A stretch of DNA of 64,000 nt from Litorilinea aerophila (GTDB lineage: Bacteria > Chloroflexota > Anaerolineae > Caldilineales > Caldilineaceae), in the NCBI RefSeq assembly GCF_006569185.2, contig NZ_VIGC02000005.1, forward strand, positions 124,001 through 188,000, read 5' to 3'. This document shows, in pieces, positions 45,635 to 54,232 of the stretch; within the stretch, counting starts at the first letter, position 1, and the number at the start of each line of letters is the position of its first letter. The notes under the pieces were generated by a model. That model worked only from the letters and a program-made list of their open reading frames with translations, ran no database searches and had not been told where the DNA came from. Made by a program: the position numbers and the translations under genes.

Positions 45635-46630
45635 CTACAGCACCGGTTCGCCGGTGGAGGCCCGCACCACCAGCTGGCTTTCCAGCACCACGTCGGCCGG
45701 CTCCTCCCCCTGGATGGCGGCCAGGGCCACGGCCACCGCCTGCTGTCCCAGCTCCACCGTCCGCTGGTCCACGGTGGTGAGCTGGGGACGCACCAGGGTG
45801 CCCACGGGGAGGTTGTCGATGCCCACGATGCTCAGCTCCTGGGGCACGGCCAGGCCGGCATCCAGCGCGGCCGCCAGCACCCCCAGCGCGGTCAGGTCGT
45901 TGTAACAGACCACGCCGGTGGCGCCCAGGTCCATCAGCCAGGGGAAGGCCCGGCGGCCGTCGTCGGCCTCACCGGCGCCGGGCAGCAGCAGGCGGTGGTC
46001 CGGGGCCAGGCCGGCCTGGGCCAGCGCGGCCAGGTAGCCGGCCCGGCGTTGGGCGCTGCTGTGGCCCGCGGGCGGCCCGCCGATGAAGGCGATGCGATGG
46101 TGGCCCAGCTCCAGGAGGTGTTGGGTGGCCAGCCAGGACCCCTGCGCGGTGTCGGTGCGCACCGAATAGTTGTGGCCGTCGATGCGGGGCGAGTTGATGG
46201 TGACCAGGGGCTGCTCCAGGTTGGGGAGGAGGGAGGCGTAAAGCTCCCCGGCCCGGCTGCTCACCACCAGCAGCGCGTCCACCTGGCGCTGCCGCAGGGT
46301 GTCGATGGCCCGGAGCTCCTGCTCGGCGGAGCCGTTGGAGGTGGCCAGGAGGACCGTGTAGCCGGCAGCGGCCGCGGCCTGTTCGATGCCGGCGGTGACC
46401 TGGCTCACGTAGGGGTCGGCCACGGTGGTGGCCACCACGCCCAGGGTGTGGGTGCGGCGCAGGACCAGGCTGCGGGCCACCTGGGAGGGCACATAGCCCA
46501 GCTCTCGTGCCAACGTTTGCACCAGCGCGCGGGTCTCGGCGCTGATGCGGGGGTCATCCCGCAGGGCGCGGCTGACGGTAGAGGGGCTGACCTGGGCTTT
46601 TTCGGCGATGGTGCGGATGGAGACGGTCAT
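45635..46630 (-). CDS. LacI-family transcriptional regulator
   Basis: 331 residues from [26 protein letters not shown], the canonical LacI helix-turn-helix; the open frame extends upstream but without family similarity. The hinge helix [10 protein letters not shown] is followed by a periplasmic-binding-protein-like core ([23 protein letters not shown] ... [18 protein letters not shown]). A perfect TGCAAACGTTTGCA operator lies 48 bases upstream, suggesting autoregulation and control of the downstream ino1. The effector is unknown, but a sugar or inositol-related compound is plausible. Confidence 0.92.
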   Translation of the reverse strand: MTVSIRTIAEKAQVSPSTVSRALRDDPRISAETRALVQTLARELGYVPSQVARSLVLRRTHTLGVVATTVADPYVSQVTAGIEQAAAAAGYTVLLATSNGSAEQELRAIDTLRQRQVDALLVVSSRAGELYASLLPNLEQPLVTINSPRIDGHNYSVRTDTAQGSWLATQHLLELGHHRIAFIGGPPAGHSSAQRRAGYLAALAQAGLAPDHRLLLPGAGEADDGRRAFPWLMDLGATGVVCYNDLTALGVLAAALDAGLAVPQELSIVGIDNLPVGTLVRPQLTTVDQRTVELGQQAVAVALAAIQGEEPADVVLESQLVVRASTGEPVL

Positions 46631-46677
46631 GGTTGTCGGTGAAAATCGGTTCTGATGGGGGTTCTGATACCAGTTCG

Positions 46678-46691
46678 TGCAAACGTTTGCA
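46678..46691. promoter_or_regulatory. LacI-family operator, perfect palindrome
   Basis: TGCAAACGTTTGCA is a 14-base perfect palindrome with the central CG of LacI/PurR-type operators. It lies 48 bases upstream of the lacI start, where binding would block transcription of lacI-ino1. Confidence 0.85.
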
Positions 46692-46769
46692 TGAATGGGC
46701 CCATTTTCACCGATTTCGGCTTTCCTGTCAAGTTCGAGATCGCCGGGTTGCTGGATCGATAGGGACAAC

Positions 46770-47028
46770 GGGCGGGCACCGCGGCCCGCCCCTACGAAAA
46801 CGGGGGCCTCGTCGTAGGCGCAGCTCGTAGCTGCGCAGATGCCGCCCTCCCTTCACCGGCCTGGATCTGGCGAAACCGTGCGGCCGGAGACCGCACCTAC
46901 GGCAAAGGCCGTCACCCGCGCAGATTGGGTACAACGGGGACGTAGGGCGGGTCTCTGGCCCGCCGTGGGTGGCCGGATCTGCGGGGTTCTGGCGACAGCG
47001 GGCGGGCACGGCGGCCCGCCCCTGCGAC
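46770..47028. repeat. Cluster of five short dispersed palindromes
   Basis: Hairpins are GGGCGGG/CCCGCCC at 46770-46791, GCGCAGCT/AGCTGCGC at 46818-46836, GTGCGG/CCGCAC at 46878-46896, a GGGCGGG/CCCGCC unit near 46947-46968, and GGGCGGG/CCCGCCC again near 47001-47024. Most are flanked by the tag CTACG or CGTAGG. The same motifs recur at 24511 and at 58680-58860. Confidence 0.75.
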
Positions 47029-47089
47029 TGCATCCCGATTGTCCGCTATAAAAACTGGACCTATGATGCTTCTTGAGGGGATATCTCCC

Positions 47090-49123
47090 TCAGGGGATGA
47101 GGACAGCCTGTTCCACGGTGCGTTGCCGGCCATCTTCTCCGTGGACCGTCGCGACCAGCCGATGGAGCCCTGGCCGGATGGCGCTCCCGTCGGGCCAGCG
47201 GCCGCCTGCCAGGGACCAGACGTTGCACCGGCTGTCCCCGCCGAAGGCGCAGAAGGCGGCCGTGCGTTCCACCCGGCGGTGGCGCAGTGCCCCGTCGGGG
47301 CCGAAGATGGTCAGCTCCACCCCCTCGATCCCACTGCCGTCCACCAATCCCCGGGCCGGGTCCAAGGCCTCCACCTGGAAGACGAGCCCACCCTGGATCA
47401 CGGCCGATGGGCCCGCCTCGCCCGTTCGGGTGATGTGGGCCACCAGCGGAGGTCGCCAGAGGCTCACCGTCCACTCCTGGATCTGGAAGCGGCCGTCGGG
47501 CGTGGCGGCCATGGCCCGCAGGGTGTGCAATCCGCCGGCCATGGCCTGGCCACCAGGCCAGCGGTACCCTTGAGCAGCGAATTCCCAGGTGGGACAGGGG
47601 GCCGTACCGCCCAGGGCGCAGTAGGCGGGCTCGTCCTCTTGTTTCGTGTAGACCAGGACGCCCCGGCTGTCAAAAACCGCCAGGGTGACCGCAGCGATGC
47701 CGTCACCGTTGTCGGGGCCTGCCTCGGGATCGTGGGCTGTCACCTCGAAGGTCAGCCCGGCCAGGGTATCGGGCGCATCCGCCGGCGGGCCGGCTGCTGC
47801 CAGTTCCAGTACCAGCCCCGACCCGGTGGCAGCGGGCGGGGGCGCGATGGCAAAGGGCTCGTGGAAGACCCGGGGCCAGCGGATCTCCGCCACCTGATAC
47901 TGACCCAGAAGCCCCTCCCCAGTTGGAGCCAGGATGAGCTCGGGCGTCTTGTGGCAGGCGGCAGCGTCACAGGCCAGGAGGAGGTAGTTGCCGCTCAAGG
48001 ATTCCCCCCGGGCCAGGGGCACGTGCTCCGTCAGGCGATGGCGGTGTCGGCCGCTGTCGGGCATCTGGACCGACCATTGGGCCACCGGCGCCCAGTCGTA
48101 GTCCACTCCGGTCAGGGTATCGGGGATCAGCGCAGGCACCACCCGAAACAGCGCGACCAGCACCGTGTGGTCGGGCGGGAAGTCAGCATAGGTGATCATC
48201 ACCTCTCCGGCCCCATCGAACCGGGCGGCGGGTTCCGGGCTGTCTGCCGGGTGGACGTAGACGCGGGGGGCCACGCCCACGAAGAGGGGCACCTCCTGGA
48301 CGTCGCTGCCCGAACGGAGGCGGAGCCGGTATTCGCCCGCGGGGCTGTCCTGGGGGAAGACGTGGCGCCAACTGTCGGGGACAGGATCGGGCTGCAGGTT
48401 GACGGTGCGGCCGGCCGCGTCGGTGAGCTGCACCTGGACGGTGGCCGGGGGGAACCAGGGCGGCAGCTCGCGCACCCGCTCGGCCGGCAGCAGGGTGATG
48501 TCGGGCAGGACCGCGATCACCGGTAGCCCCGGCCGCACGGCTTCCAGGCGCGCGTCCGGCAGGACAGCGGTCAGGGGAGGCTGCACCAGGGCGGGAGGCG
48601 CTGCCGGTTGGGCCAGCTCAGGCGCCGCCGGCTGAACCACGCCTGGCACCGGCACCAGCGTTTGGGGTCCGGCCTCACAGCGATAGACCGTGAGCGCCTC
48701 GCCGAAGTCGTCCAGGTAGAAGGTGGGCGGCGCCTCAGTGCCGCTGGGGTCGGGCACGGTCCACAGCTCCTGCTGGTTTTGGGAGAGCAGGATCCAGAAG
48801 GTGCCCTGGAATTGCTCCTGGTAAACTTTGCACAGGTTCATCAGGAAGGGGCTTTGGTTGAGGCGGTAGGTGCCGAAGGGGTTCAGCCCGCCCACCGAGG
48901 AGCCACCGGTATCGCTCGAGCCATCCTGGGCCAGGGCCCGGCCGCCGAACAGGGCCAGGCAGAGGAACACAATGGCCAGGCTGGTAAATCCCGGCAGAAA
49001 TTTGCCGAGCGTATCTACCAGACGTACTGCCGCCGAATTTCTGCCGGGGTATTGACGCCAGACTGTACCAGGTGGCCGCAGCCGGTGTAACAGGAGTTGG
49101 AGCCATTTACGGTTGCTCTTCAT
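47090..49123 (-). CDS. Exported protein with two C-terminal cysteine-paired beta domains; palindromic element inserted in its N-terminus
   Basis: 677 residues from ATG 49123, with GGAGGG eight bases upstream; a longer frame to 49153 is not needed. MKSNRKWLQLLLHRLRPP is followed by 28-30 residues encoded by the ~100-bp repeat (copy D), then a hydrophobic segment SLAIVFLCLALFGGRALAQ that looks like the original signal peptide core. The middle is beta-rich and of unknown family. Residues ~457-577 and ~578-677 are two copies of one domain, each with Y/FCAxGG...C...W and a WPxG motif. It overlaps the upstream EAD1 gene's end by 17 bases, so it is in that operon. Confidence 0.7.
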   Translation of the reverse strand: MKSNRKWLQLLLHRLRPPGTVWRQYPGRNSAAVRLVDTLGKFLPGFTSLAIVFLCLALFGGRALAQDGSSDTGGSSVGGLNPFGTYRLNQSPFLMNLCKVYQEQFQGTFWILLSQNQQELWTVPDPSGTEAPPTFYLDDFGEALTVYRCEAGPQTLVPVPGVVQPAAPELAQPAAPPALVQPPLTAVLPDARLEAVRPGLPVIAVLPDITLLPAERVRELPPWFPPATVQVQLTDAAGRTVNLQPDPVPDSWRHVFPQDSPAGEYRLRLRSGSDVQEVPLFVGVAPRVYVHPADSPEPAARFDGAGEVMITYADFPPDHTVLVALFRVVPALIPDTLTGVDYDWAPVAQWSVQMPDSGRHRHRLTEHVPLARGESLSGNYLLLACDAAACHKTPELILAPTGEGLLGQYQVAEIRWPRVFHEPFAIAPPPAATGSGLVLELAAAGPPADAPDTLAGLTFEVTAHDPEAGPDNGDGIAAVTLAVFDSRGVLVYTKQEDEPAYCALGGTAPCPTWEFAAQGYRWPGGQAMAGGLHTLRAMAATPDGRFQIQEWTVSLWRPPLVAHITRTGEAGPSAVIQGGLVFQVEALDPARGLVDGSGIEGVELTIFGPDGALRHRRVERTAAFCAFGGDSRCNVWSLAGGRWPDGSAIRPGLHRLVATVHGEDGRQRTVEQAVLIP
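48984..49071 (+). repeat. ~100-bp palindromic element, copy D (88 bp, in frame inside a CDS)
   Basis: It has the same ends as copies A-C (GTAAATCCCGGCAGAAAT to CCAGACTGTACCAG) but is 12 bases shorter. Translated on the minus strand it reads TVWRQY...FLPGF like copy A, minus exactly four codons, so the deletion kept the reading frame of the host gene. Confidence 0.88.
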
Positions 49124-50954
49124 ATCGACATCCCTCCGGGAGTTGAAACGCACTCAGGATTTCCTCGCGCACTTGAGCCGGTTCGGGGAAGCGATCGCTG
49201 AACTGATCCAGGGTGGGGGCGATCTCCTGGGGCTGGCCGTTGCGACAGAGGGCCACCAGCAGATAGGGCATGATCAGCCTGGCGCCATCCAGCCCCTGGG
49301 GGGTTCCGGCTTCTACACCCAGGGCCACAGCACGGCGGTAGTGGTCGACGATCTGGGGGAGGGCAGCCGCGGCCTGCTCTGGGGGCAGGGCGTCCAGGGT
49401 GAAGAGGAGCGAGTTGGCCAGCTCGCTGTGGGCGGCCATGGCCGCGGCGACCAGGAAGGGACGGGGTGTAGCCTCAAACGCCTGGATCACGGTGGTATAG
49501 TGGTCGCGGGCCGCGTCCAGCTCCGCTGCCAGCCCCTGGCAAAGGCCCCGGGTGTAGGCGATGCGGCCCAGGCCCAGGTGGGCGGTGATCTGCACCCCAT
49601 CGGCCGCGGGATCGTCCGGGGTCAACACCTCCAGGGCCTGCTGGTACCTCTCCCGGGCTTCGTCCAGTAGCTCCCACGTCCAGTCGCAGAAGTCGCCCTT
49701 CAGGCTGGGCAGGCGGGCCAGCTGGAAGAGAACAATGCCCAGCCCATTGTAGATGCGGGGGTAACGCGGGTTCATCTCGCGGCCCGTCGCGTACGCGTCT
49801 CGGGCTTTCTCCAGCAGCCCGGCCCGGGCCTCCTGGGTGGCGCCGTGGGCCTCGGCGTAGAAGAGTTGTTGCAGGTAGGAGCTGCCCAGGAAGAGGTAAA
49901 GGATCTCCTGGCCGGTGCCGTCGCCCGCCTGTCCCCACTCGCCTCGGGTCGCCTCCTGGAACATCTGGGTCGCCTGTTGATAGCCCGCTTCCGTGCCCTG
50001 TTCGAAGTAGGAGAGGCCGATGAGGAGCTGGAGCAGGGCCCGCAGGCGCCTTTCCAGCCCGGCGTTCAGGTCCCGCATGGAGGCAGTGCTTTCGGGCTGG
50101 AAGAGGAGGGGCGTGCCCAGTGCGTGTTCGCCCAGCAGCTCGTTGGCCTGGGCAATGGATGGGTCGGCCACGAAGAAGGCGGGCGCCAGCTCGAAGCGGC
50201 CATCGGCCCGGGCGCGCAGGGTCCCGTAGAGCAGGACGTGGGCGTTGTGGGCAGCGGCACGGGCGGCTTCCGCGCCCGGCGCCACCGGCTGGATGCCCTG
50301 TTCCGGCCCCCAGACGGCCGCCCGCTGGCCTGTGATCTCCCGGAAGGTCTCGGTTTCGCCCTCCAGGTAGTGGGCGATGCTGGCTGCGGAGATGGCCGGC
50401 ACCTGGTTGGCCAGCAGGGGGCGGCCGGCGGGATCCAGGGCGGTGAATTCGGCCACGGCAATGTTGAACTGGCCGTCGCCCATGCGGGGCAGGGGCGACG
50501 GTGTGGGGGTGGGGGACGCGGTGGGCGTGGCGGTGGGAGATGGGGTCTGGGTGGGGGTGGCGGTGGGCGATGGGGCGTCCCGCGGCGGCAGGAGGCCCGG
50601 GAGCGCGGCCAGGGCCAGCACCAGGAGGACGAGGACCACACCCACTCCTAGCCGGCGCTTCGTCACCAGCAAGGAACGGAAGCCGGGGGGCAAGGGCCGG
50701 TAGGCAGCCGCGGCCTGGCTCAGGGCCTGGTTGCGGGGATACTCGGCCTGGGCCACGGCCAGGATCGCGTGGACGCTGCCCTGGCGTTCGGCCTCCAGGA
50801 GGATGTTGTGCCAGCGGTTGATGGCCGGGCCGTCGAAGTCGATCTGCTGGGCGTTGAGGCCGGCCTGGTCCACGACGCGGCGGGCGGCATCCTCGGTGGG
50901 ATAGAGGTCGGCCAGGATGGTCTGGATTGGGTCCAGGCTGGCATGCCACGGCAT
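49107..50954 (-). CDS. EAD1-TM-TPR protein (EAD1 protein 2 of the operon)
   Basis: 615 residues from MPWHASLDPIQ, with GGGAGAG immediately upstream; a longer frame to 51005 overlaps the gap. Residues 1-80 match the effector-associated domain 1 pattern, including AINRWHNILLEA and EYPRNQAL. A single membrane helix lies at about 102-122 after KRR, then a Thr/Pro linker to ~158. From ~163 an alpha/beta domain begins FNIAVAEFTALD, like TolB-N/CsgG-type domains (inferred). TPR-like helices fill ~330-600. The predicted topology is EAD1 inside, TPR outside. It shares architecture and length with the gene at 51980. Confidence 0.75.
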   Translation of the reverse strand: MPWHASLDPIQTILADLYPTEDAARRVVDQAGLNAQQIDFDGPAINRWHNILLEAERQGSVHAILAVAQAEYPRNQALSQAAAAYRPLPPGFRSLLVTKRRLGVGVVLVLLVLALAALPGLLPPRDAPSPTATPTQTPSPTATPTASPTPTPSPLPRMGDGQFNIAVAEFTALDPAGRPLLANQVPAISAASIAHYLEGETETFREITGQRAAVWGPEQGIQPVAPGAEAARAAAHNAHVLLYGTLRARADGRFELAPAFFVADPSIAQANELLGEHALGTPLLFQPESTASMRDLNAGLERRLRALLQLLIGLSYFEQGTEAGYQQATQMFQEATRGEWGQAGDGTGQEILYLFLGSSYLQQLFYAEAHGATQEARAGLLEKARDAYATGREMNPRYPRIYNGLGIVLFQLARLPSLKGDFCDWTWELLDEARERYQQALEVLTPDDPAADGVQITAHLGLGRIAYTRGLCQGLAAELDAARDHYTTVIQAFEATPRPFLVAAAMAAHSELANSLLFTLDALPPEQAAAALPQIVDHYRRAVALGVEAGTPQGLDGARLIMPYLLVALCRNGQPQEIAPTLDQFSDRFPEPAQVREEILSAFQLPEGCRYEEQP

Positions 50955-51038
50955 GATCTCTCCCTGCAGGGGGGACGGCCGACCCCGCTTCCCCACGCCC
51001 GCCACGGGGATGACGGGGCGGCGGGCCAGCCGTCCTGC

Positions 51039-51983
51039 TCACGGTCGCTCGATCTTGAAGTCGAAGAACCAGAATCCGCTGTCCCCGGTGTCGGTGATGG
51101 CCAGCATGCCGGCCCGGTAGACGGCGTTGGGATCCACGGCAATGTCGCTATGCCCGCTGAATTCCTGGCCAGGTAGGGGCCAGAAGTAGTCGGTGGCCTG
51201 GAACACCCAGATCTTCTCGCAGAAGGGCTCCTGATTGCCGAAGGCGCAGTAGGGCGGGTTCCCCTCCGTGCGGCGGTACACGTCGGCCACGATGGATCCG
51301 AATTCGTCCAGTTGGGAGATGGTGATCTCTACCTTCTGGATGCCGTGGCCGTTGGGTTCGCCTGCCCGGTCGCTCACCTCCAACTGGAAGACCAGCCGAT
51401 CCCGGAAGATGGGCAGAGGGGAAGCGACTGCCTCCCCGGGGATGAGGATGCGCCCGCTGAGGTTGCCGGGATCGCCGTCCTGGTTGGGCGGCTCGGTGTA
51501 GCTCACGGTGAAGGGCGTGGGGGAGGGCGGCGGCTCCGGGGTGGATGTTGGGCCCGGCGTGGCTGTGGGCGGCGGCATGGGCGTCGGCGGCGGGGTGGCC
51601 AGGGGCAGGCCGGCCAGCGCGGGGGGGCAGCGCAGGTAATCCCGGCTCACCCAGCCCCGGGGCTGGCCGGACTCGCCGGTCACCTCCAGCCAGGAGCCGT
51701 CCCCGTTGGTGGCCTGGGGATAGACGGCCAGGCCGTCGGGCAGGACGGCGATCACGTTGTAGGCGGTGCCGGGGCCACTGCGCAGGTTGAGGCCCCGGTC
51801 GGCGGCCACGGTACACGGGGTTGGCGGCGGGGCTGGGGCGGTGTGGGTGGCCACGGCCGGATCCCGGGTTGACGCCGTTGGCGTGGAGGCAGCGGCGGGT
51901 CCGGCGGCCGGCCCACCGCACCCGGCCAGGGCCAACATCCCTGCCAGCAGGGCCCCGTGGAGGGCTCCCATGGCGGTTTTCAT
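51039..51983 (-). CDS. SH3 lipoprotein with a cysteine-paired beta domain
   Basis: 314 residues; the start overlaps the previous stop (ATGA). Lipobox LALAGC at about residues 17-22 is followed by a Pro/Thr linker. A bacterial SH3 domain lies at ~57-118 (CTVAADRGLNLRSGPGTAY ... GWVSRDYLRC). After a second Thr/Pro linker, residues ~197-314 form the same domain as the C-terminal repeats of the gene at 47090: LVFQLEVSDRAG, YCAFGNQEPFC, W, WPLPG. Exported and probably anchored on the outer face, it may bind wall material and signal through the EAD1 partners. That link is inferred from the operon only. Confidence 0.75.
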   Translation of the reverse strand: MKTAMGALHGALLAGMLALAGCGGPAAGPAAASTPTASTRDPAVATHTAPAPPPTPCTVAADRGLNLRSGPGTAYNVIAVLPDGLAVYPQATNGDGSWLEVTGESGQPRGWVSRDYLRCPPALAGLPLATPPPTPMPPPTATPGPTSTPEPPPSPTPFTVSYTEPPNQDGDPGNLSGRILIPGEAVASPLPIFRDRLVFQLEVSDRAGEPNGHGIQKVEITISQLDEFGSIVADVYRRTEGNPPYCAFGNQEPFCEKIWVFQATDYFWPLPGQEFSGHSDIAVDPNAVYRAGMLAITDTGDSGFWFFDFKIERP

Positions 51984-53824
51984 CCTTCACCTCCTCCCAG
52001 CTCATCCAGCGTCTGTTGGACGGCACTTGCATAGAGCCTGCACAGACAGGCTGTGGTGCGCTGTAACTTCAGGCTGCCGTCGCCGTCGGGAACGGCTTCC
52101 TGTTGGATGCAGCCGGCGTAGTGGCCCAGGGCCTGGACGAAGGCCCCGCGCGCGGCATCCAGCTCTCCCTGTCGTTGGGCCATGTAGCCCTGGGCCCGGG
52201 CGACGGCGCTCAGCCCCAGGTAAACGTGGGCCAGGAAGCCGTGGCGTTGGGCCTGCTGGAAGGGCGTCAGGGTTTGCAGGTAGGCGTCCTGGGCTTTGCG
52301 GAGTTCCACCCGCGCGGCCGGAAAGTCGCCCTGGGCGGTGAAGGCTTCACCCTTCAGGCGGTAGGCGTTGCCCAGCATGGCCTGGGCCACGTACAGGATG
52401 GGAGGCCAGGGCGTGTCGGGGGCGGTGGCCAGTCTTTCGGCGTGCAGGTACGCCTGGATGGCCTGGTCGATCTGCTCCATGGCCTCTGGTTCGGTGGTGG
52501 GCAGATGGCCGGTGGGCGTCCGGGGCGTGGCCTGGCCGGTGGGTGCCACGCAGGCGGCCACCTCAGCGGGGAGGGTGGCCGCGGGGGTGAAGTAGCTCTG
52601 GGCGCGGCTGAAGTGGACATTGCCCAGGCCGATGTGGGCGTTGACGTAGCGGTCGTTGATGAGGGTGGCGGAGATGAAGGCGGTCTCGGCCAGGTCGTAC
52701 TGCTTCAGATCCAGCGCGGCCCGCCCCATGAAGTAGTAGAGGGTCTCCCGGCCGTCCGCTGCCTGCCAGTCGCCCAGGGTGTGGTCTGCGTCCTGGAAGA
52801 TGCGTAGGGCGTCGGCTGGCTCCTCCACGAGGGTCTTGATCAGCCCCTTGGTGAGCCAGACCAGCGCGGCCAGCCGTGCGGTAAAGGCCCGGTTGCTGTC
52901 CAGTTTTTCCACGGCCAGGTCCGGGTCTCTCCCGTAGGCGATGGGAATGGGCCGGCCCAGGGAATGGCGGCCCAGGGCTGCGTCCGGCTCATCCTGGAGC
53001 TGGGGCGAACTGTAGAAGAAGTCTAGCGCCAGTTGCGGCGAGTCGGCCGCACCGGTGACATAGCCGTAGATCACCAGGGTGGGCCGAAAGGCCTGTAGCC
53101 GTTCCAGGTCCACTTGAGGATCGACCACCACGCCGATCTCCGGATTGCTCGCTGGTTTGTTCCAGCCATCCTGCCAGATCTGCACGTTCAGTGCCAGCCC
53201 GTCCCCGCTGCCGGTCTGGGCCAGCTCCTGTTCCAGCCGGCGCGCCAGCCACAGGCTCACCCGTTCGCCCAGCTCCGACGGTTGGACCTGGCCCTGGTCA
53301 TCCAGGGTGCCAAAGTCGGCCACCAGAATGTTGAAGAGGCCGCTCATGGGGATGGGGGGCGGCGTGGACGAGGGGGCGGGCGCGGGGGAAGGCGCCGCTT
53401 CGTGGGGCTCGGCCACGGCAACTTCGGGATGGGCCGTAGACAGGGGCGGCCAGCGCAGCAGCAACCCGACCAGGACGAGGAGCGCCAGGGCCAGCGCCCA
53501 CATCCACGGCTGGGGGACGCCCCGGCGGAGATCCGCGAGGGGTCCAGACATCCCGGCGGTCACCGGGTCCAGGCCGGCCATGGCCCGCTGGAGGGCGGGG
53601 TTGTTGGGATAGGCATGCCGGGCCTGGTCCAGGAGGGCCTGAAGCTTGTCCCGGCGGGTGGCTTCCTCCAGGATGTTGTGCCAGACGTTGATGGGCTTGT
53701 CGTCGAAGCGGATGTACTGGGGTTCCAGGCCGGCGGAGGTGGCGATACGGCGCGCGTCCTCTTCATCCGAGAAGAGTCCGGCCAGCACGTCGCGTAGCTC
53801 GTTCAAACTGGGGTTCCAGCCCAT
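51980..53824 (-). CDS. EAD1-TM-TPR protein (EAD1 protein 1 of the operon, first gene)
   Basis: 614 residues from MGWNPSLNELRD, with AGAGGAG 11 bases upstream; the frame extends to 53881 but upstream codons lack family features. EAD1 is at residues 1-85, with PINVWHNILEEA and AYPNNPAL at the same places as in the gene at 49107. A helix at ~107-125 crosses the membrane, with an Ala/Pro linker to ~161. Then comes FNILVADFGTLDDQG, an alpha/beta domain, and TPR-like repeats from ~320. EAD1 domains in other bacteria couple conflict-system sensors and effectors by homotypic binding. Here a membrane-spanning, outward-facing TPR arm is unusual. Confidence 0.75.
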   Translation of the reverse strand: MGWNPSLNELRDVLAGLFSDEEDARRIATSAGLEPQYIRFDDKPINVWHNILEEATRRDKLQALLDQARHAYPNNPALQRAMAGLDPVTAGMSGPLADLRRGVPQPWMWALALALLVLVGLLLRWPPLSTAHPEVAVAEPHEAAPSPAPAPSSTPPPIPMSGLFNILVADFGTLDDQGQVQPSELGERVSLWLARRLEQELAQTGSGDGLALNVQIWQDGWNKPASNPEIGVVVDPQVDLERLQAFRPTLVIYGYVTGAADSPQLALDFFYSSPQLQDEPDAALGRHSLGRPIPIAYGRDPDLAVEKLDSNRAFTARLAALVWLTKGLIKTLVEEPADALRIFQDADHTLGDWQAADGRETLYYFMGRAALDLKQYDLAETAFISATLINDRYVNAHIGLGNVHFSRAQSYFTPAATLPAEVAACVAPTGQATPRTPTGHLPTTEPEAMEQIDQAIQAYLHAERLATAPDTPWPPILYVAQAMLGNAYRLKGEAFTAQGDFPAARVELRKAQDAYLQTLTPFQQAQRHGFLAHVYLGLSAVARAQGYMAQRQGELDAARGAFVQALGHYAGCIQQEAVPDGDGSLKLQRTTACLCRLYASAVQQTLDELGGGEG

Positions 53825-54232
53825 GGTTCGCCCACTCCTCTGGGGAACACTCCAGGAACTGCCCAAGGTGGTCTGGCACACGGATTGGACTTGGGGGCGT
53901 CGATGAAGCCTCAGTGTCCCTGCGGGGGTTTCCAGCCCGGGGAGGCGGGTCGACGGGGCGGGGACGCTGGGATGATGGTGGGGGCGACGGGTGGGGCCAG
54001 GTCAAATTCGTGTGGCGATGCCCGGATCATAATCCAGGCCCCAGAAATGCGCAAGCCGCCATTGTTCACCCCTGTTCGCCCCTTCTCGCTCTGGCGGAGT
54101 GGCGGGAGGAGCCATCCATGGGGCGGTGCCTACTTGTCATCGGCCGGGGATAGGGTATGATGGAGGACGCAGGCAACGGGGCCGGGCGCGGCCGGCCCGT
54201 CATCACCCAGACATGAACAGGGAGGTTTTCGG
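53825..54232. other. Divergent intergenic region, EAD1 operon and DUF1624 gene
   Basis: 408 bases. A plausible rightward promoter lies at 54134-54161. No clear leftward promoter for the EAD1 operon was identified, and no coding region was supported. Confidence 0.45.
54134..54161 (+). promoter_or_regulatory. Candidate sigma-70 promoter for the DUF1624 gene
   Basis: TTGTCA (54134-54139) and TATGAT (54156-54161) are separated by 16 bases; the start codon follows 71 bases later. Confidence 0.5.

Larger units (their letters stand above)
46631..47089. other. Intergenic region: lacI promoter side and palindrome cluster
   Basis: This 459-base gap contains the LacI operator near lacI and then a run of short GC-rich palindromes (46770-47028). 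No coding region with a ribosome binding site was seen. Confidence 0.6.

Noticed and set aside
46770-47028. CRISPR array
   Set aside because: The repeated units are palindromes of different sequence with irregular spacing; there are no conserved direct repeats with unique spacers and no cas genes nearby.
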